64,000 nt of DNA from Mesobacillus persicus (GTDB taxonomy: Bacteria; Bacillota; Bacilli; Bacillales; Cytobacillaceae): assembly GCF_900109925.1 (NCBI RefSeq), contig NZ_FOBW01000014.1, forward strand, positions 1 through 64,000. The letters are read 5' to 3'. Numbering within the stretch: position 1 is the first letter of the stretch; each line of letters opens with the position of its first letter. Shown here in pieces: positions 52,178 through 60,322 of this stretch. The notes under the pieces are model-generated. The model saw nothing but the letters and a program-made list of their open reading frames with translations. It did not search any database and had not been told where the DNA came from. A program made the translations under genes and the position numbers.

Positions 52178-52639
52178 TTACTGCTCAGAATGATTCTTTA
52201 AATATTCTTCGATGATGGCTTTGTGGCTTTTCACCATTTTTTGGGGGAGGTTCTTAGGGTCATAAAACTGGAAGGAGATCGATTCTGTTTCGTCTACTCT
52301 AAGATTTCCTTCAAAATTCTTTGTGTAATAAGCTACTGTAACGACGAAAAACTCATCCCCGTTTTCGGCGACAACGAAATGGTTTGGTCCGGAGTAAACA
52401 TTGATTAATTGTAAGTCCTTCACTGTTAGTCCGGTCTCTTCCATTACCTCACGACGCGCAACGTCTTCAGTTGATTCCCCTAGCTCCATCAGGCCACCTG
52501 GCAATCCCCATGATTCTTTCGGGAACCTCCGTTGTTCAAGTAGGATTCGACCTGACTCATCGACTAGAACCGTAACCGCCCCGACCAAGATCAGTGGTCG
52601 ATGTCCGACGATTTTACGCAAATCCTCTACATAACCCAA
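52178..52639 (-). CDS. NUDIX hydrolase
   Basis: 153 residues, TTG start with GGGGGTGA 6 bases upstream. The Nudix box starts GGLMELGES and ends REVMEETGL, with the G-x5-E-x7-REUxEE spacing. Also LLEQRRFPKESWGLP before it. Cleaves a nucleoside diphosphate-linked compound; substrate unknown. Confidence 0.9.
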   Translation of the reverse strand: MGYVEDLRKIVGHRPLILVGAVTVLVDESGRILLEQRRFPKESWGLPGGLMELGESTEDVARREVMEETGLTVKDLQLINVYSGPNHFVVAENGDEFFVVTVAYYTKNFEGNLRVDETESISFQFYDPKNLPQKMVKSHKAIIEEYLKNHSEQ

Positions 52640-52722
52640 CTATCGTCACCCCCTTCTAACATTGTTACCTGCAAGGACTCTACAATTGCTTGGACATCTT
52701 ATAGGGATGGATGGATAATTAT

Positions 52723-52743
52723 GGGTGGTGCCAGGCACCACCC
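52723..52743. repeat. Family-2 repeat (copy f)
   Basis: GGGTGGTGCCAGGCACCACC, near-perfect palindrome upstream of the NUDIX gene. Confidence 0.85.
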
Positions 52744-52760
52744 AGGGAATTCCCAAAAAC

Positions 52761-52787
52761 AAAGCTCTGTCAGTTGGACAGAGCTTT
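52761..52787 (-). terminator. Terminator of the DUF2062 gene
   Basis: AAAGCTCTGTC/GACAGAGCTTT stem, followed on the minus strand by GTTTTTGGG. Confidence 0.85.
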
Positions 52788-52794
52788 GGGTTAT

Positions 52795-53262
52795 TTAGTA
52801 TTTTAGTTTGCTCAGAATACGTGTCCGGTACTTTTTGAAGATCAGATAAACGATGATGTAAAGAATGATCGAGGATACTAGTACATTCACTAGGGCTCCT
52901 GTTAGGAATTGCAGGCTGCCTGATTGGATGCTGCCTACCGTATCATTGACTGCCTCGATGTATTCTACTTCTTCTAAATCATTTACCTCACTAGGCTTCT
53001 TTAGGAAGAGCCCACCGACACGATAATTGAATAAAAAGAACACAGGCCATAATGGGGTCCCAATGATGCCTCCAATTACAGCTGCGATCACATTTACTCT
53101 TGTTATTTTCGCCAGACCTAATGATAGGATTGGTCCAAAACCAAACGTTGGAAACCAGTTAGGAATAAAGCCTAATGATAAGCCCAATGCCACTTGATGT
53201 GGCCCAGCCTTTAAGCGAAACAAACGAATTAGATAATATTTAAATCGACGCTGAAGTTTCAT
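52795..53262 (-). CDS. DUF2062 membrane protein
   Basis: 155 residues. FRLKAGPHQVALGLSLGFIP is the conserved start of DUF2062, followed by FGFGPILSLGLAKITRVN and three to four helices. Function unknown; the family recurs near glycosyltransferases, but none is adjacent here. Confidence 0.8.
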   Translation of the reverse strand: MKLQRRFKYYLIRLFRLKAGPHQVALGLSLGFIPNWFPTFGFGPILSLGLAKITRVNVIAAVIGGIIGTPLWPVFFLFNYRVGGLFLKKPSEVNDLEEVEYIEAVNDTVGSIQSGSLQFLTGALVNVLVSSIILYIIVYLIFKKYRTRILSKLKY

Positions 53263-53368
53263 GTCATTCCCCTAACATGTTCATATCATTCATATGGTTA
53301 TCTCCTAAGTTTAACAGATAACAGAGAAACGAACTAACGATAACATGATAGGGTGGATTGGCAATTAC

Positions 53369-53393
53369 CTGGAAGGTGCCAGGCACCTTCCAG
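53369..53393. repeat. Family-2 repeat (copy g)
   Basis: CTGGAAGGTGCCAGGCACCT and onward, a 25-bp palindrome. Confidence 0.85.
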
Positions 53394-53408
53394 GACTTTA
53401 CCAGACCC

Positions 53409-54269
53409 TTACCCTATACTCCAGCCGTTAACAAAGTATTCTACCGTCTCGAGTTCGTCTTCGTTTAAGGTTCGGCCGATTTGTTTTTCGTAGGCTTGTT
53501 TTATTTTTGATGCATCGCCCCTATATTCCTCGGTGTAATTTGCTATCGCCCTGAAAAGTGCAGCTTCGGCATTGAATTCCTCTCTTGTGAGGGTTCCCGA
53601 GTGCGACAGTACATAGGTTTCGGCCTCGTTGAACGTTTCCAACGTATCTAATAAACGCCGAATCTTTCCGACGGTATAGTTCGTTTTCGAGGCGAAAATG
53701 TTCGCATAAATGCTATCTCCTAAAAAGAGAATCTTTTCTTCTTTTACAAAAATAACAACCGAGTCGGAGGCATGGTCTCCGCCTACATGCTGCAACACGC
53801 AAGTAACCCCACCTACATCCACCTCTATCCGATCGTCAAAGGTTACCTCTGGTAGCGCAATAACTATATTCCGATGATGGGGAAACTCCTTTTTAATCGC
53901 TGTTGAACAAAATTCAATTTCTGTTCCCTCCTGGACCCGTTCATCCAATGCCTCATCTGACCAGGATAAAGGAATCAATTTCTCCATTGCTTCCTTCGTT
54001 TCGACTTGTGCAATTGAGACGACCTCTGTTAATGACGAGAGGCCAAATATATGATCCCAATGCCAATGCGTCAGCGCCAAAATATCCGGTTTAGGGACGT
54101 TCCGCTTTGCCAACTCCTCTAAAAAATACTGGGCATGGGCCTCTGAGTTTCCTGCATCAATCATTAATGTTTTATTGTCTCCTACCACCATCCCAAGTAC
54201 CGGACGATCGGTTTCCGAGACAGGGGTTTGGTACCAAAAGCGCTCGCCTATTTTTTCTATTGTTTGCAT
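53409..54269 (-). CDS. Metallo-beta-lactamase-fold hydrolase
   Basis: 286 residues. LTHWHWDHIFG (HxHxDH metal motif, about 60-70), HVGGDHASD and FLGDS supply the remaining ligands, and the fifth ligand His lies in VLSHSG. Substrate not predictable; family includes glyoxalase II-like and lactonase-like enzymes. 18 bp after the VOC gene, probably co-transcribed. Confidence 0.88.
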   Translation of the reverse strand: MQTIEKIGERFWYQTPVSETDRPVLGMVVGDNKTLMIDAGNSEAHAQYFLEELAKRNVPKPDILALTHWHWDHIFGLSSLTEVVSIAQVETKEAMEKLIPLSWSDEALDERVQEGTEIEFCSTAIKKEFPHHRNIVIALPEVTFDDRIEVDVGGVTCVLQHVGGDHASDSVVIFVKEEKILFLGDSIYANIFASKTNYTVGKIRRLLDTLETFNEAETYVLSHSGTLTREEFNAEAALFRAIANYTEEYRGDASKIKQAYEKQIGRTLNEDELETVEYFVNGWSIG

Positions 54270-54287
54270 CGTTTATCACTCCAAGCT

Positions 54288-54701
54288 CTATTTTAACAAC
54301 ATCTTTTTAAACACCGGACTCAATTCACTCCAGACATCAAACATATTGCCATCTATATCATAAAAAATAAAGTTTCGCCCACTATGGCCTCTATCTTCAA
54401 TTTCTCCAACGGTTATTCCCTTTTGAATAAATTCCATATGTAAAGCTTCCAAAGCCTCTAGTCCATTGACTTCAAACGTTACAGAGAATCGCTCTTGCCC
54501 TTTTATATCAATGAAGTTCGCACTCTGCTTAACCCCTGACTTCACCAAGAAAAAACTTTGGAATGCAAGATTAATGATGGCTTTATCCTGATCCTTATAG
54601 CTGAGCTCTGCCCCTAACTTATTTTCATACCACTCCGCTGAAATGTCCACATCCTTTACAGGAATGTAGATGGTCCCAACTCTAATCAAAGCTTCACTCA
54701 T
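54288..54701 (-). CDS. VOC-family (glyoxalase/bleomycin-resistance-like) protein
   Basis: 137 residues, two beta-alpha-beta-beta-beta modules: IYIPVKDVDISAEWYENKLG opens the first, and GRNFIFYDIDGNMFDVWSE closes the second with its acidic metal ligand. Start behind GGGGGAAGG. Pairing with an MBL-fold hydrolase hints at a small detoxification unit. Confidence 0.88.
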   Translation of the reverse strand: MSEALIRVGTIYIPVKDVDISAEWYENKLGAELSYKDQDKAIINLAFQSFFLVKSGVKQSANFIDIKGQERFSVTFEVNGLEALEALHMEFIQKGITVGEIEDRGHSGRNFIFYDIDGNMFDVWSELSPVFKKMLLK

Positions 54702-54808
54702 TATCCTTCCCCCTTTTAGAAGTATTTACATTCTCCACGATGGAGTTTAATTCCTTTTTATTCATGGTGGAAAAGGACCCGTGAATCAACCTATCCATAA
54801 AAAAACAA

Positions 54809-54826
54809 CCGGCTATCGCTAGCCGG
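54809..54826 (-). terminator. Terminator of the ssb transcript
   Basis: CCGGCTA-GCGA-TAGCCGG on the minus strand followed by TTGTTTTTTTA. Confidence 0.9.
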
Positions 54827-54902
54827 CAAAGGTTGGGGGGTATTGGAGATAGGGTTTGATTCTCTCTGTTTGGGATTGTGCTTTTGAAAAATTGGCGGGG
54901 GA

Positions 54903-55097
54903 TTATGCTTGTTCCAATTCTCCTGACTTGTTAGGCTCCGCGATGAATGAATAAACGCGCGGTTCTCTCGCGGCTAACTCAAGCTGACGGACTCGCATTG
55001 ATAGTGCGTCTACCTTTGCATTTGTCTTTCCGACCATAGTAATTAGACTTTCAAGAAGCTTTTCCAACCCATCCATCTCACTGGGAGACCGGTTCAA
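54903..55097 (-). CDS. Small YwpG-position protein, coupled to ssb
   Basis: 64 residues from TTG 55097, inside the ssb 3' end with GGAGG 9 bases upstream. A short coiled coil (LEKLLESLITMVGKTNAKVD, ALSMRVRQLELAAR) and no membrane helix. It sits where B. subtilis has ywpG next to ssbB, but I cannot confirm homology by eye. Confidence 0.55.
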   Translation of the reverse strand: MNRSPSEMDGLEKLLESLITMVGKTNAKVDALSMRVRQLELAAREPRVYSFIAEPNKSGELEQA

Positions 55098-55503
55098 AAG
55101 GCATGACCTCCGCTTCTACGGGTACTGGTACTGGTTCAGGTGGTAGTGCTGTTTTTGCTTGTGGTTGCGCTCGGCTTTCGACTGTCTTTTTACTGAGGAA
55201 TTGTACGTTTTCGGCCACGACCTCGGTCACATAGACCCGTTTGCCTTCTTGATTCTCGTAGCTTCGGGTTTGTATCCGGCCTATCACGCCAATGACGGAG
55301 CCTTTTTGGCAATAGAGGGCTGTGTTTTCTGCGGTTTTTCTCCAGAGGATGCATTGCACAAAATCGGATTCTAGCTCACCATCGGCATTGCGGTAATGGC
55401 GGGTCACGGCCACCGTGACATTCATGTACGCACGCCCATCACTCGTAGATTTGAGCTCGGGATCACGCGTCAATCGTCCAACAAGAATGACCTGATTAAT
55501 CAA
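55078..55503 (-). CDS. ssbB: Single-stranded DNA-binding protein (SsbB-like)
   Basis: 141 residues. OB fold opens with INQVILVGRLTRDPELKSTS; VQCILWRKTAENTALYCQKG and GRIQTRSYENQEGKRVYVTE follow. The tail is Pro/Glu-rich (LPPEPVPVPVEAEVMPF) and lacks the acidic DDDIPF end of housekeeping SsbA, fitting the competence-type paralogue. The 113-residue B. subtilis SsbB lies at the same syntenic place (ywpH); this one is longer by a linker. Confidence 0.9.
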   Translation of the reverse strand: MINQVILVGRLTRDPELKSTSDGRAYMNVTVAVTRHYRNADGELESDFVQCILWRKTAENTALYCQKGSVIGVIGRIQTRSYENQEGKRVYVTEVVAENVQFLSKKTVESRAQPQAKTALPPEPVPVPVEAEVMPFEPVSQ

Positions 55504-55760
55504 AAGTTCATCTCCTTTCTCTTTGATGCTTTTATCTTACAACCGAAAACAATTCGAGTAAAATATACAAAATACATAAAAATACGACATTTCCAATCAC
55601 ACCCCATCTGTTTTCGATTGAAAAAACATTTTTAGGTGCCAAAAGATTTTTTCGTTAAAAATTTTTATAAATACAAGAAGATTTTTCGACAAGCGCTCAT
55701 TCGCTTTCTATTTTCCAGATATGTTATAATTTTTGTAAAACTGTCGTTAGGAGGGCGCAC

Positions 55761-56195
55761 ATGAAGTCATTCAGGCTCATCTCCATGCAAATTGCCGATG
55801 AGGACAATTTAACCGATATCGATTTTACCGAAGGTTTAATCATTAATAAAGAAGATGATAGTGGCACCTGGCTAATTGAAGTATTCGTCGAAGAGAAATT
55901 CATTCCCTACTTTGAAAATGCCTGTGCCGACCAGAGCGATATTATTGTCCAAGTAGTTATTACTAAAAAGGATAACGACCCTGCTGCTTTCAAATCCAAA
56001 GTTTGCAGCGTGAGCAGAGTCAACGGTTATGCGAGCATCCTGTTAAAAGGGAACTTAACTAAAATTCAAAACGATTATCCTGCGATGCTGCTTGAGTACC
56101 TACTTAACCAGGGCCTAACAGGTGAAGAGCTGCTTTCGGAATTCAAAGAAAAGATTACGACCCGCCCAAGAATTTTAATCCCTAAGAAAGTGTAA
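55761..56195 (+). CDS. ywpF: YwpF-family protein
   Basis: 144 residues, ATG with GGAGGG 8 bases upstream and a TATAAT box about 40 bp before it. Opens KSFRLISMQIADEDNLTDID; no membrane helix or catalytic motif. Assigned by family resemblance and place between ssb and fabZ. Function unknown. Confidence 0.8.
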   Translation: MKSFRLISMQIADEDNLTDIDFTEGLIINKEDDSGTWLIEVFVEEKFIPYFENACADQSDIIVQVVITKKDNDPAAFKSKVCSVSRVNGYASILLKGNLTKIQNDYPAMLLEYLLNQGLTGEELLSEFKEKITTRPRILIPKKV

Positions 56196-56227
56196 CTTTC
56201 CTCTAGCTAGGTGCTGAAAGTGCAAAA

Positions 56228-56253
56228 AAGGCAAGGGAATTAATCCCCTGCCT
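56228..56253. terminator. Shared terminator of ywpF and the repeat-rich lipoprotein
   Basis: AAGGCAAGGG/CCCCTGCCTT stem between convergent genes; the T-run (TTTTTTGC) is on the minus strand. Confidence 0.85.
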
Positions 56254-56281
56254 TCTCGCATATGGCCCTTACCTCTAATTT

Positions 56282-56719
56282 CTATCGGTCACGATTGTCA
56301 CGGTCGTTCATATCTAGACGATCTTCAAGTGGTTCTTCACCACGAGTGTTGCGGTCTCTCACCAGATCCATATCATTATCTCGGTTCACGTCACGTGCCC
56401 CTCTGTCGGTGTCAAAGATACCATTATTGTCATTGCGGTCATTATTGAAAAGCTCATTATCGTTATCGCGGTCGAACATACCGTTGTTGCCATTGTTGTC
56501 GTTGTTGAAAATACCTGTGTCACGCTCGCCACGGTTGTTATTATTGAAAATACGGTTGTCACGGTCGTTACGGTTTAGGTCATTGATTTCAGTTGTATCG
56601 CCATCATTGACGCCATCACCGTTTGGTGGTGCCGGATCATTGTTATTTGCTCCACAACCAGCAAGAAGCATAGCAGTAAGGGCAGAACCCCCAACGATTT
56701 TTAACAGCTTGTTATTCAA
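56282..56719 (-). CDS. Low-complexity Asn/Asp/Arg-rich lipoprotein
   Basis: 145 residues, TTG start with AAAGGGG 9 bases upstream. Lipobox signal LTAMLLAGC with Cys at about 22. The mature part is almost wholly Asn, Asp, Arg and Gly in imperfect repeats around GIFNNDNNGNNGMFDRDN; strongly charged, probably disordered and able to bind metal or wall polymers. No family recognised. Two longer opposite-strand frames here are shadows of the repeats. Confidence 0.7.
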   Translation of the reverse strand: MNNKLLKIVGGSALTAMLLAGCGANNNDPAPPNGDGVNDGDTTEINDLNRNDRDNRIFNNNNRGERDTGIFNNDNNGNNGMFDRDNDNELFNNDRNDNNGIFDTDRGARDVNRDNDMDLVRDRNTRGEEPLEDRLDMNDRDNRDR

Positions 56720-56886
56720 TAGAATGAACCCCTTTCGTTACTATGTTGTTTATTTCAAGGTGACCAGCAAGGGCCTGCCATTAGGTTGCCCGAGAACAAA
56801 CAAGAACTTACAGGAAAATATTTTAAACCATTCGCCCGAATAATAAGCTAGTTGTAACAAATCCACCGGTTATGAGGTGAGTGTTC

Positions 56887-57207
56887 ATGTTAAAAAGAAC
56901 CCCTTGGTTCATACTTATCATGCTCCTTATTGGCTGTTCAAATCCCCCTATAAATAATGGAATTTCAAATGACACTACCCTTGAAGGAATCGTTATTGAA
57001 AAAACAACCAACGGAGCTTTTCTTGAATTAGTCGGCGAATCGTCGCACATTTCGAATAAGATCCATGTCAGTGTGGAAGACAATGAAATGCTTGCAGATA
57101 TCATAGAGGGCCAGCATGTCCGCGTTTGGTATGACGTCATTTCCGAGTCATACCCACCACAAACCCAGGCACTTAGATTAGAACTGATCGAGGAGCAACC
57201 GAAATAA
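56887..57207 (+). CDS. DUF3221-type lipoprotein
   Basis: 106 residues from ATG 56887, where GAGGTGA lies 6 bases upstream. Signal ends LIMLLIGC|SNPP. The beta-rich remainder (LEGIVIEKTTNGAFLELVGE; GQHVRVWYDVISESYPPQTQ) matches the small OB-like DUF3221 lipoproteins of Bacillus. Divergent from the repeat-rich lipoprotein. Role unknown. Confidence 0.72.
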   Translation: MLKRTPWFILIMLLIGCSNPPINNGISNDTTLEGIVIEKTTNGAFLELVGESSHISNKIHVSVEDNEMLADIIEGQHVRVWYDVISESYPPQTQALRLELIEEQPK

Positions 57208-57212
57208 AAAAA

Positions 57213-57235
57213 GAGCCTGGAAATTCTCCAAGCTC
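57213..57235. terminator. Terminator between the DUF3221 gene and fabZ
   Basis: GAGCCTGGA/TCCAAGCTC stem; on the minus strand it is followed by TTTTTTTATT after fabZ. Confidence 0.85.
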
Positions 57236-57245
57236 AATTTAGCAC

Positions 57246-57668
57246 CTATTTTAACGCAAACATAATCTCAGTTTCACATGCGACTTCGCCATTAACGGTA
57301 GCAATCCCCTTGCCTTTGCCCATTGGCCCGCGTACTTTAATCATTTCAACTTCAAGGCGAAGTTGATCACCCGGCTTGACCTGTCTTTTAAAACGACAAT
57401 TATCAATCCCAGCGAAAAATGCGAGCTTGCCGCGGTTTTCTTCCGGCTTCAGCATCGCCACTGCCCCAACTTGAGCCAGGGCCTCAACAATGAGCACACC
57501 AGGCATCACTGGATAGTCAGGAAAATGGCCATTAAAAAATTCTTCGTTCGCGGTGACATTTTTCAAGCCAACCGCTCGTTTGCCGTCCTCAACCTCAGTA
57601 ATTTTATCAATTAATAAAAATGGATATCGATGCGGAATAATTTCTTTGATTTCATTAATGTCTAACAT
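57246..57668 (-). CDS. fabZ: 3-hydroxyacyl-ACP dehydratase FabZ
   Basis: 140 residues, standard size. Hot-dog fold with catalytic His in [20 protein letters not shown] and the Glu of that helix; [14 protein letters not shown] opens. Dehydrates (3R)-hydroxyacyl-ACP in fatty-acid elongation. RBS GGAGG 11 bases before ATG. Same place relative to mbl/spoIIID as in B. subtilis, though the flagellar flhO/flhP genes found there are absent. Confidence 0.96.
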   Translation of the reverse strand: MLDINEIKEIIPHRYPFLLIDKITEVEDGKRAVGLKNVTANEEFFNGHFPDYPVMPGVLIVEALAQVGAVAMLKPEENRGKLAFFAGIDNCRFKRQVKPGDQLRLEVEMIKVRGPMGKGKGIATVNGEVACETEIMFALK

Positions 57669-57730
57669 TTGAATTAGTACCTCCTACTAATAATAGGTTC
57701 TTATCCTATTGTATAAAAGAAGTACAAAAA

Positions 57731-57754
57731 AAGGAAGGGTGAAATCCCTTCCTT
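57731..57754 (-). terminator. Terminator separating the small membrane gene from fabZ
   Basis: AAGGAAGGG/CCCTTCCTT stem, minus-strand tail TTTTTTTGT. Confidence 0.9.
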
Positions 57755-57778
57755 GTCCTCATTTTTATAATCAACGGA

Positions 57779-58042
57779 TTAATTGTGATTAACCAAGTCT
57801 AACATATGCATCCAGGTTGTCTTTTCAAAGACATCCATCGGCTCGCCATTTCCGAGAATCCCATAGCCAACAGCAGCACCTAAGATCGTGCTAAGAGCCA
57901 ATAAAGCAATAATAATGAGGAGGCGTAGCCAAATGGGAATAAGGCGCACTCGAACCTTTTTCCGTTCCTGCCCCTTCACCTTCTCTTTACTCTTTTTCAC
58001 TTGTTCGCGTGTTAATGCTTCTTGTTTGCTGTTCACTGCCAT
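57779..58042 (-). CDS. Small membrane protein of the EpuA / 'RNA polymerase subunit beta' family
   Basis: 87 residues. A strongly basic cytoplasmic head (EQVKKSKEKVKGQERKKVRV), one helix (LLIIIALLALSTILGAAVGY) and a short outer part (MDVFEKTTWMHMLDLVNHN). Commonly mislabelled DNA-directed RNA polymerase subunit beta; EpuA of streptococci is a relative. Placed next to mbl/fabZ in many Bacillaceae. It has its own terminator. Confidence 0.75.
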   Translation of the reverse strand: MAVNSKQEALTREQVKKSKEKVKGQERKKVRVRLIPIWLRLLIIIALLALSTILGAAVGYGILGNGEPMDVFEKTTWMHMLDLVNHN

Positions 58043-58186
58043 TATGTTCTTCCCCTTTTAACGAATTCATCCAGGTTGAGACATTATTATTTTTCACTAT
58101 CCTCTATTATAAAAAAAAATGCAACAAGAAGCATTAACAAATTGTAGAAATTTGCGTTTTTTCTTGTTTGGCTGCTAAAAATGGAT

Positions 58187-58314
58187 GTTGATTTCCGCTT
58201 CAGGCGCTTGCTTTCCGCGGGGCGGGCGGTGAGCCTCCTCGCTCGTTCCTCGCTGTGGGGTCTCACCTGTCCCGCTGCTCCCGCAGGAGTCAAGCGCCTT
58301 CCGCTCCAATCAAC
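58187..58314. repeat. 130-bp structured repeat, short form (copy 2)
   Basis: From GTTGATTTCCGCTTCAGGCG to CTCCAATCAAC; fills the gap between mbl and the small membrane protein. Confidence 0.9.
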
Positions 58315-58393
58315 CTGCTAAAAAACACTACTTTCTTATTTTAAAAGCTAAAAAATCCATGGCTCAACTTGAGACCATGGACGTGTTAGCTCG

Positions 58394-59395
58394 TTAGACG
58401 ATTTTCCTTCTTGCGATTTTATCAAGGTTATCAAGCATAATGCCTGTCCCTAGCGCCACACATTCCATTGGGTTTTCCGCAACAAGGACAGGTACTTTGA
58501 GTTCTTCTGCTAGTAAGGTATCCATACCATGTAGCAAAGCACCGCCACCGGTTAAAATCACACCACGGTCAATGATGTCTGCAGATAGCTCTGGAGGGGT
58601 TTTCTCAAGCACTGTTTTCGCCGCATGGACAATCACCGCTACCGATTCACGTAGCGCGTTTTCGATCTCCTCTGAGCGTACAGAAATCGTTCTAGGAAGA
58701 CCAGAAACCATATCACGGCCACGGATGTCCATTTCCTCGCTACGAGATCCAGGGAACACCGTACCAATATTCAATTTAATGTTTTCCGCCGTACGCTCCC
58801 CAATCAAGAGCTTATACTGCCGTTTGATATAGCTGAGGATTTCGGCATCGAACTTATCCCCTGCCATTTTTATAGAAGCAGAAGTAACGATATCGCCCAT
58901 AGACAACACGGCTACATCTGTTGTTCCACCACCGATGTCGACAACCATGTTTCCGCTCGGTTGGAAGATATCCATTCCTGCACCAATCGCCGCCACCTTA
59001 GGCTCTTCTTCAAGATAAATCTTTTTGCCACCGCTTTTCTCAGCAGCTTCTCTAATTGCTTTTTGCTCTACGCTCGTAATATTCGTCGGGCAGCAGATCA
59101 AAATCCGCGGCTTCGACAACAGACCTTTAACGTTTAATTTGTTAATAAAATGCTTTAGCATCGCTTCCGTCACATCAAAATCAGCAATCACGCCGTCCTT
59201 CAACGGGCGAATTGCGACGATGTTTCCCGGTGTGCGCCCTACCATCTGACGCGCTTCTTCCCCGACTGCCAAAACTTTGTTTGTATTTTTATCAATTGCC
59301 ACGACAGACGGCTCGTTCAATACAATCCCACGGCCTTTAACGTGTATCAACACATTCGCTGTTCCAAGGTCAATCCCAATATCCCTTGCTAACAT
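58394..59395 (-). CDS. mbl: MreB-like actin homologue Mbl
   Basis: 333 residues from ATG 59395 with AAGGAGG 10 bases upstream; the longer frame is rejected. ARDIGIDLGTANVLIHVKGR carries the phosphate-1 loop; DIGGGTTDVAVLSMG phosphate-2; TGGGALLHGMD adenosine. Forms membrane-bound filaments directing lateral wall synthesis. Followed in the chromosome by the EpuA-like gene and fabZ, preceded by spoIIID, as in B. subtilis. Confidence 0.95.
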   Translation of the reverse strand: MLARDIGIDLGTANVLIHVKGRGIVLNEPSVVAIDKNTNKVLAVGEEARQMVGRTPGNIVAIRPLKDGVIADFDVTEAMLKHFINKLNVKGLLSKPRILICCPTNITSVEQKAIREAAEKSGGKKIYLEEEPKVAAIGAGMDIFQPSGNMVVDIGGGTTDVAVLSMGDIVTSASIKMAGDKFDAEILSYIKRQYKLLIGERTAENIKLNIGTVFPGSRSEEMDIRGRDMVSGLPRTISVRSEEIENALRESVAVIVHAAKTVLEKTPPELSADIIDRGVILTGGGALLHGMDTLLAEELKVPVLVAENPMECVALGTGIMLDNLDKIARRKIV

Positions 59396-59685
59396 TCTAC
59401 CCAAACCTCCTTGACAAATGGCTGGCTGCGGCTGATTCATCCTCACCTCTACCAACAACTTAGACAAGGACTTATTCTTCTTATAGACAGACGCGGCACC
59501 ATATTCACCTAATTTTCTATTTTAACACATGCTAACCAAAATAGTAACTGTTTTCGACAGTTTCTGCAGAAAATTGTCGGATTTTTTAGAGGAGTAGGAT
59601 TTTGCTTTAGTTTTTAATCATGCCCATTATTGGTTGATTTTATGGAAGAGGGTTTTGTTCACTTTGTTCTTCGGGACAATGAGAG

Positions 59686-59814
59686 GTTGATTTCCGCTCC
59701 AGGCACTTGCTTTCCGCGGGGCGGGCGCTGAGCCTCCTCGTCGCTTACGCTCCTGCGGGGTCTCACCTGTCCCGCTGCTCCCGCAGGAGTCAAGCGCCTG
59801 GAGCTCCAATCAAC
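59686..59814. repeat. 130-bp structured repeat, short form (copy 3)
   Basis: GTTGATTTCCGCTCCAGGCACTTG and CAAGCGCCTGGAGCTCC-AATCAAC form inverted ends (about 21 of 24 paired). Lies between mbl and spoIIID. Confidence 0.9.
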
Positions 59815-59917
59815 ACGACTGGTAAAAGTTTTTATTCACACCAAACATCCACCTTCAATAGGAATATTAGATTCTGGTTTGGTACATGCGGCTTTTCGGG
59901 TAAATGTAAAAACACAA

Positions 59918-59956
59918 AAGGCGACTGCCTCTTTAAATTTCGAGACACTCGCCTAT
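59918..59956 (-). terminator. Terminator of the spoIIID transcript
   Basis: AGGCGA..CTC / GAG..TCGCCT stem; on the minus strand followed by TTTTGTGTTTTTA. Confidence 0.8.
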
Positions 59957-59985
59957 TGTTCTGCCCAGTCTTTCTTTCCGGACAT
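59953..59985 (-). CDS. Ten-codon ORF with perfect RBS between spoIIID and its terminator
   Basis: AAAGGAGCAAATAGCA then ATG, reading MSGKKDWAEQ and TAG at the foot of the terminator. The spacing of 9 and the exact fit between RBS and terminator look deliberate, but ten codons alone cannot prove translation. Could be a remnant of a longer gene. Confidence 0.3.
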   Translation of the reverse strand: MSGKKDWAEQ

Positions 59986-60049
59986 TGCTATTTGCTCCTT
60001 TACCATTGACTTGAAAAGTGTAATCGTTGGAGACAGAAAGTAACATACG

Positions 60050-60322
60050 TTATTTTACGGGTTCCTCTTCCCTTTCTTCTTTTCGGTATTTTAGCTTCGT
60101 CGCTTCGCCACCTCGTAAATGGCGAATCGATTTATGATAATCGAGAATTTCTTTTACTTCATTCGCTAGTTCCGGATTGATCTCAGGCAGCCTTTCCGTC
60201 AAGTCTTTATGGACTGTACTTTTGGATACGCCAAACTCTTTCGCGATGACGCGAACTGTTTTTTTCGTCTCCACGATATACTTTCCAATCTTGATGGTTC
60301 TCTCTTTGATGTAATCGTGCAC
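60050..60322 (-). CDS. spoIIID: Sporulation transcriptional regulator SpoIIID
   Basis: 90 residues from GTG 60322 with GGGAGG 9 bases upstream; the longer frame has no RBS. The product opens with HDYIKERTIKIGKYIVETKK right after the start, and the HTH EFGVSKSTVHKDL matches SpoIIID closely. It activates and represses sigma-E genes in the mother cell. This is the best proof that the organism forms endospores. CATACAAT, a sigma-E-like -10 box, occurs upstream, but I could not place its -35. Confidence 0.97.
   Translation of the reverse strand: MHDYIKERTIKIGKYIVETKKTVRVIAKEFGVSKSTVHKDLTERLPEINPELANEVKEILDYHKSIRHLRGGEATKLKYRKEEREEEPVK

Noticed and set aside
56262-56843. 193-codon Ser/Arg/Leu-rich plus-strand frame
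   Set aside because: Complement of the low-complexity lipoprotein; repeats on one strand keep the opposite frame open.
59396-59467. Longer start for mbl
   Set aside because: Family members start at the ARDIGIDLG motif and AAGGAGG precedes the shorter start.
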